Part shown: positions 59,906 to 64,000 of the stretch, in pieces | Position numbering within the stretch: the stretch's first letter is position 1 | Layout of the letters: each line of letters opens with the position of its first letter | Source of the DNA: Dasypus novemcinctus | Lineage: Eukaryota; Chordata; Mammalia; Cingulata; Dasypodidae | Assembly (NCBI RefSeq): GCF_030445035.2 | Contig: NC_080701.1 | Span: 25,264,798 to 25,328,797 of the forward strand | Length of the DNA stretch: 64,000 nucleotides | Reading direction: 5' to 3' | Notes under the pieces: model-generated | Seen by the model: only the letters and a program-made list of their open reading frames with translations | The model's database searches: none | What the model was told of the DNA's origin: nothing | Made by a program: the position numbers and the translations under genes

Positions 59906-60114
59906 TAATTGACCCCCCTCCAGTTGCCTGAGGCTATTTTAAAAGTTTGTTCTCTTACATAGTTTAACATTTCCTGTGAGTAAATAATTATCTAATATTC
60001 ATTTGCATCGTAAGTCAGGTAAATCCCAAGTTAAACTTCAGCCTCAACTTTCTTAGAATTTCCCAAATTCTGATTACTGGTGGGTAAATGAATGGTGTCT
60101 GTCTCTACATTCTT

Positions 60115-60148
60115 TTTTTTTTTTTAAGATTTGTTTGTTTCTTTCTCT
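60115..60148 (-). mobile_element. DAS-SINE stub (tail only)
   Basis: Only the extreme 3' end of a chimeric DAS-SINE in minus orientation: T tail, then AAGATTTGTTTGTTTCTTT. A perfect 13-bp duplication CTCTACATTCTTT lies at 60102-60114 and 60149-60161. It is a very strongly 5'-truncated insertion. Confidence 0.8.
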
Positions 60149-60211
60149 CTCTACATTCTTTCATACAGTCACCTGCACCAGCATTTCCAGCCTTACAATT
60201 TTCACGACCAC

Positions 60212-60417
60212 TTTTTTTTTTTTTTTGGAGGTACTGGGGATTGAACCCAGGACCTCATACATGGAAAGCAGGTGCTCAACCACTGAGCTACATCTACTCC
60301 CCAATGAGAGTTGTTTTTTTTCATTTGTTTGTTTGTTTTTAAGAGGTACTGGGAATCAAACCCAAGACCTTGTACATGGGAAGCAGGTGCTCAACCACTT
60401 GAGCTACATCTGCTCTT
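60212..60417 (-). mobile_element. DAS-SINE, tRNA dimer
   Basis: Two minus-strand tRNA-Ala-like monomers (GGGATTGAACCCAGG and GGGAATCAAACCC B boxes; 'ccactgagctacatc' A boxes), T tail at the left. Duplication GACCACTTTT at about 60206-60215 and 60418-60427. Confidence 0.95.
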
Positions 60418-60427
60418 GACCACTTTT

Positions 60428-61330
60428 GAAGCTACTTTGTGAAGCCCTTAGGCCAGTGTTGCATATTGAGCAGGGACATCCTTCATTCTTTTGTTTTGTT
60501 TTGGGTTTTATCATTGAAATTTTGTTTTGTTCCATTTTTAATGAGAATTAAAAGAATGAAAAAGATCCAAATACCTCTTTAAGAGAGAAGTGAATGGATG
60601 GACTTCTCTATTACTATATTTTGAAATTCCTCTTGAAACATCCACTGAGGTTGATGTCATTGAACTGGGCCAACAGTAAATCATTACTTCTTGAGTGATG
60701 CCTGTTGTTAGGCAATGGTTCACTTGGACTGTTTTTGTTTACTGGCTTCTGATTTCCTGTTTGTAAATGGTTTTGAAGTTTGTTTGTTTTATTTTGTTTT
60801 TATTTTGCTTTGCTTTGTTCGGGGTCAGGGAAGGTTGCTAAGTAAATCCCCATTGCAGAGAAAGTTCTCCTTGCCTCTCAACTCTTAAAATGAAACCCCT
60901 GCCTCTTGTTGGCAATGTTCTCTCCCATAGCAGGAGTATTCTAAAGATGTTTGCTAAATGAAGGAGAAAATCTTCAGATATGAACCCAGAACTTTTCCAG
61001 AGCCCCAGTACTCTAGGGTTTGTTCTGTTTTGTTACAAGAAGAGGCACATGAGGATTCATCTCCATCTTCTCCCTGGGCCTATTAGCTAAGGGCCTTGCA
61101 CTCAGAGTTTCAATATATACCTATGGAAGGAGCGTGGGATTGTGTCTGTGGCAGTACTGGGGTTTGTGTACAACCAGATCATGGCCACTGCTAGCCATGG
61201 TGTGACCCAGATCCGGGAGTCCCTCTGGGCAGCCTTGGCCTTGCAGCACACAGCCTGAGAAGCCAACAGTCAGCACCTTTAAGTGAAGGAAAGGACCCCC
61301 TTCCTTGGCTGGGAGATTCTGTGGCTCCCA
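60428..61330. other. No feature recognised
   Basis: About 900 bp with TTTTG-rich stretches at 60.49-60.54 and 60.78-60.82 kb; nothing assignable. Confidence 0.45.
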
Positions 61331-61334
61331 GCAA

Positions 61335-61586
61335 TCCTTGGAGGTCCTTAACTTGTAGTTGCATCACCCCAATATCTGCCTCCATTGTCACATGGCCTTC
61401 TCCCCTGTGTCTGAAATTCTCCCCTCCTTATAGGAACACTAGTCATTGATTTGTGGCTCATAATCCAGTATGACCTCACCTTAGCTTTAGAAATTATATC
61501 TGCAAAGACCCTATTTCCAAATAAGGTCATATTCTGAGGTTGCAGGTGGACATGAATTTTAAGGGGACAATGTTCAGCCCATAATA
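61335..61586 (-). mobile_element. MLT1-type LTR
   Basis: 'aagaccctatttccaaataaggtcatattctgaggttgcaggtggacatgaattttaaggggacaatgttcagcccataata' is a typical MLT1 LTR start read on the minus strand. The distal part is diverged. Confidence 0.82.
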
Positions 61587-61645
61587 GCCCTATAAACAAA
61601 GTCAGGGGGAACATAATAATGAAGACCTTGACAATCATCTGATAC

Positions 61646-62040
61646 TGTATTATTCAGGGTCCTCCAGAGAAACTGAATGAACAGGATATATATAAGATTT
61701 ATTATAGGAATTGGCTCATATGGCCATGGGGATTGGCAAGCCACAAGTTGGGAACTCCAGTGAAGGTTCTATTCATTCCCCCAGAAGAAGCTGGCTAGCT
61801 AGTTGCTGAAATCATCAGTTCTCTGTTTAAGAGCTTCAACTGATTGGATGAAACTTCTCTCATTGCTGAAGGCAATCTCCTTTGTTGATTGTAGCTGTAA
61901 TCATCAAAGATGTAACCAATTGACTAATAACTTAAATCTATGAAATGCCCTGCCAAAGTAACAATCAGGGCAGTGCTTACTTGACCAAACAAGTGGGCAC
62001 TATAACCTATCCAAGTTGACACATGAATTTAACCATCACA
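61646..62040 (-). mobile_element. Solo LTR, ERVL/MaLR type
   Basis: Sister of the LTR at 12-463: shared 'cttcaactgattggat', 'cattgctga', 'gcttacttgaccaaacaa', 'caagttgacacat' and 'aaccatcaca'. TG...CA ends. No clear target duplication. Confidence 0.82.
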
Positions 62041-62590
62041 AATATCCTTTGGCCAGGGTTTTCTAGATCTAGCTCTAGATCTCAAGGTTTCCATTATTGC
62101 ATCTTCTTCCCCTTCCCCCCTCCCCAACCTTAGGGCCTCTTGGTTTCTGTCTTCTTCAGGCTTAAGTGGTTTGAATTAATGGTAGTAAATAGAAAGGGGA
62201 AAAAAACAAATGGCAGCCTCAAGAAAACACTAAAAATATTTCACCTTGAAATTTTATGCAAATATGCACAACCTCCTCAACAATACCTTAAGTTTTCAGA
62301 GACCTAAGGGCAAATTCCAGTGGACAGCAATGGCCTGAGCTTTATTTAGAATTGCAGCCAGAGTAAAACAGGAGATTAGACATTAATGACCCCTTCAGCC
62401 ACAGCATTTCCCTTGGACTTGGGGAAATGGGCACTGCAAAGCATGCCTTCTTAACACGCTATAGGCTCAGATGCAATTCTGTAAGGTAGCATGAACTTCA
62501 AACTACTCCAAGTATCAGAATCTTGAGCATGATAGTGAGTTAAGTCAACCCAGTTCAAGTAGATACATATCTATAGTATATATAGCTGTA
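62041..62590. other. No feature recognised
   Basis: About 550 bp with nothing assignable. Confidence 0.45.
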
Positions 62591-62607
62591 TCTAAAGGGG
62601 CTCTTTT

Positions 62608-62990
62608 TTTTTAAGTTTTTTTTTAAATTTATTTCTCTCTCCTTCCACCTCTCCCCACCGTCTGCTCTCTGTGTCCATTTGCTGCGTGCTCTTCTGTGTC
62701 TGCCTGCATTCTTGTCTCTTTTTGTTGCGTCAGCTCTCTGTGTGTGCAGCGCCACTCCCGGGCAGGCTGCACTTTTTTTTTTCATGCAGGGCAGTTCTCC
62801 TTGAGGGGCACACTCCTTGTGTGTGGGGTTCCCCTAAGCAGGGAACACCCCTGCATGGCACGGCACTCCTTGCGCACATCAGCAGTGCGCATGGGCCAGC
62901 TCACCACATGGGCCAGGAGGCCCTGGGTTTGAACCCTGGACCTTCTATGTGATAGGAGGATACTCTATCAGTTGAGCCAAATCCACTTCC
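62608..62990 (-). mobile_element. DAS-SINE, chimeric, full length
   Basis: Minus-strand chimeric copy with T tail, reversed body blocks and GGTTTGAACCC B box near 62930. Flanking CTAAAGGGGCTCTTT/CTAAAGGAGTTCTTT supports a diverged target duplication. Confidence 0.95.
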
Positions 62991-63089
62991 CTAAAGGAGT
63001 TCTTTAGCTTAAGTCCCTTGGGTGACTGCAAAATAATTTGTTGGGAACAATTGAATCCAATGACCTGTATAATAATAACCAAATACGGA

Positions 63090-63575
63090 TTACTATAGAA
63101 GCAGAGTTGACCTTGATTGTCTTCAGACTCCTCCGTACCCTTTCTCCCTCACCAGTCAGTAAGTAAACTCCACCCCTGCCTCCAGTAAACTCCACCCCTG
63201 CCTCCAGAATGGGCATGTGAATCTGGTCTGACCAATTGCAGCACTGAATTCTCCTGGCCACTGTAATTGAATGAGGGAAGGGTACACACACAGTCAGAGC
63301 CAATGATAAGCTGTAAGACTATCTATGGGACTTTAGGAAGAAGGGCATGAGCTATTTCATGTTGGGGCTCCTGTCAACTATATTGCTGCCCCATCGTTAT
63401 TTAGGAAGGAAGCCATTTGAGTCCTCTGTCTAGCCATACCTGAAGTTGGAACAGAATATCCCTGCACTTCTAGTTACATCAAACAATAAATTCCTGTTTG
63501 TTTGTTTTTTGCTTAAGCTAATTTGAGTTGGGTTTCCTGTGACTTGAACAAAAAGACTCCCAACTGATACTGCAT
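63090..63575 (+). mobile_element. Old LTR-like relic
   Basis: 'gggcatgtgaatctggtctgaccaattgcagcac', 'ctagccatacctgaagttgg', 'acaataaattcctgtttgtttg..taagctaatttgagttgggtttcctgtgacttg', 'aaaagactcccaactgatac' show a MaLR-like LTR ending with an AATAAA signal and a GACTGATACA-type terminus. A 22-bp unit is duplicated in tandem inside it at 63162-63205. Confidence 0.55.
63162..63205 (+). repeat. 22-bp tandem duplication
   Basis: Two perfect adjacent copies of a unit beginning AGTAAACTCCACCCC; a recent replication-slippage event or an assembly artefact. Confidence 0.9.
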
Positions 63576-64000
63576 GATACAACAAACCAAAAAGGATGTG
63601 TGATGACTAATCCAGTAGATCTGACATCAGGCTCCGTTTCCTCCTCACTAGGACAAAGAAGATAAGTTTGACATAAAGTTATGACCTTGAGCTGCAAGCC
63701 CCATGATCACCCAGTCAGGGTCCTTTTCTCTTGCTCTTATACATTTCTCTTACACTACATGTTTTGATTTTCCTTTGTAGTCTTGATTTTTGATCATCAA
63801 TTGTTTCAGTTTTTATCCTTATACCAGGATCTCTAAATTCAACTCCCACCACAACATAGATGGACAGAGAAAATGTCATGCTTTTAGTTGACTGATAGCT
63901 AACCTCATCGGTCTTCAAAGCCCCCACCCATAGGTTATCAAGAAATATTAATTAAACCCAGTTTAGTCATGTGAATACCCCTTTTAGGAGTGTCAGTTGG
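63576..64000. other. No feature recognised
   Basis: About 425 bp to the end of the window with nothing assignable. Confidence 0.45.

Overview
The window is mammalian nuclear DNA from a xenarthran, most likely the nine-banded armadillo (Dasypus novemcinctus) or a close relative. The main evidence is at least thirteen copies of the tRNA-Ala-derived SINE family known from armadillo (DAS-SINEs), as dimers and as chimeric copies, many still flanked by target-site duplications. The background adds old placental repeats (MIR, L2, L1, MLT1, MER20-type hAT).

I see no intact host gene. The open frames are short, lack family matches and often coincide with repeats; the longest ones over SINEs are translations of SINE sequence. 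The stretch reads as intergenic or intronic. Two gene-derived fossils are clear: a processed STYX pseudogene near 42 kb and a U6 snRNA retropseudogene near 40.1 kb that appears fused to a LINE 3' end. A third possible host mRNA fragment lies inside an LTR near 8 kb.

Layout. 0-9 kb: an ERVL-type solo LTR, a dimeric SINE, then a dense nest of solo LTRs of one xenarthran MaLR-like family inserted into and beside LINE sequence, ending in a head-to-head LTR pair and an MLT1-type LTR. 9-23 kb: mostly unassigned sequence with L2, MIR, one solo LTR inside an L1, and two chimeric SINEs, one splitting a MIR. 23-25 kb: an L2 split by a MaLR-like LTR, then two old LTR-like relics. 25-37 kb: mostly unassigned, with a dimeric SINE and two MaLR-like LTRs. 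37-48 kb: accessory-rich, with L1 fragments on both strands, six chimeric SINEs, the U6 chimera and the STYX retrocopy. 48-57 kb: mostly unassigned, with MIR, L2, two hAT fragments, a GC-rich patch with a perfect hairpin, and an L1 3' region. 57-64 kb: a SINE with an expanded internal repeat, a solo LTR with a perfect target duplication, dimeric and stub SINEs, two more LTRs and a last chimeric SINE.

For five solo LTRs I can read perfect 5-bp target duplications (CCCAT, GGATC, GTATC, AATGG, AGCTA), which orders some of the nested insertions. I found no convincing new biological system; the most interesting items are the U6-LINE chimera, the extra 54-bp segment in the STYX retrocopy, the head-to-head LTR pair with its embedded foreign segment, and the GC-rich hairpin.
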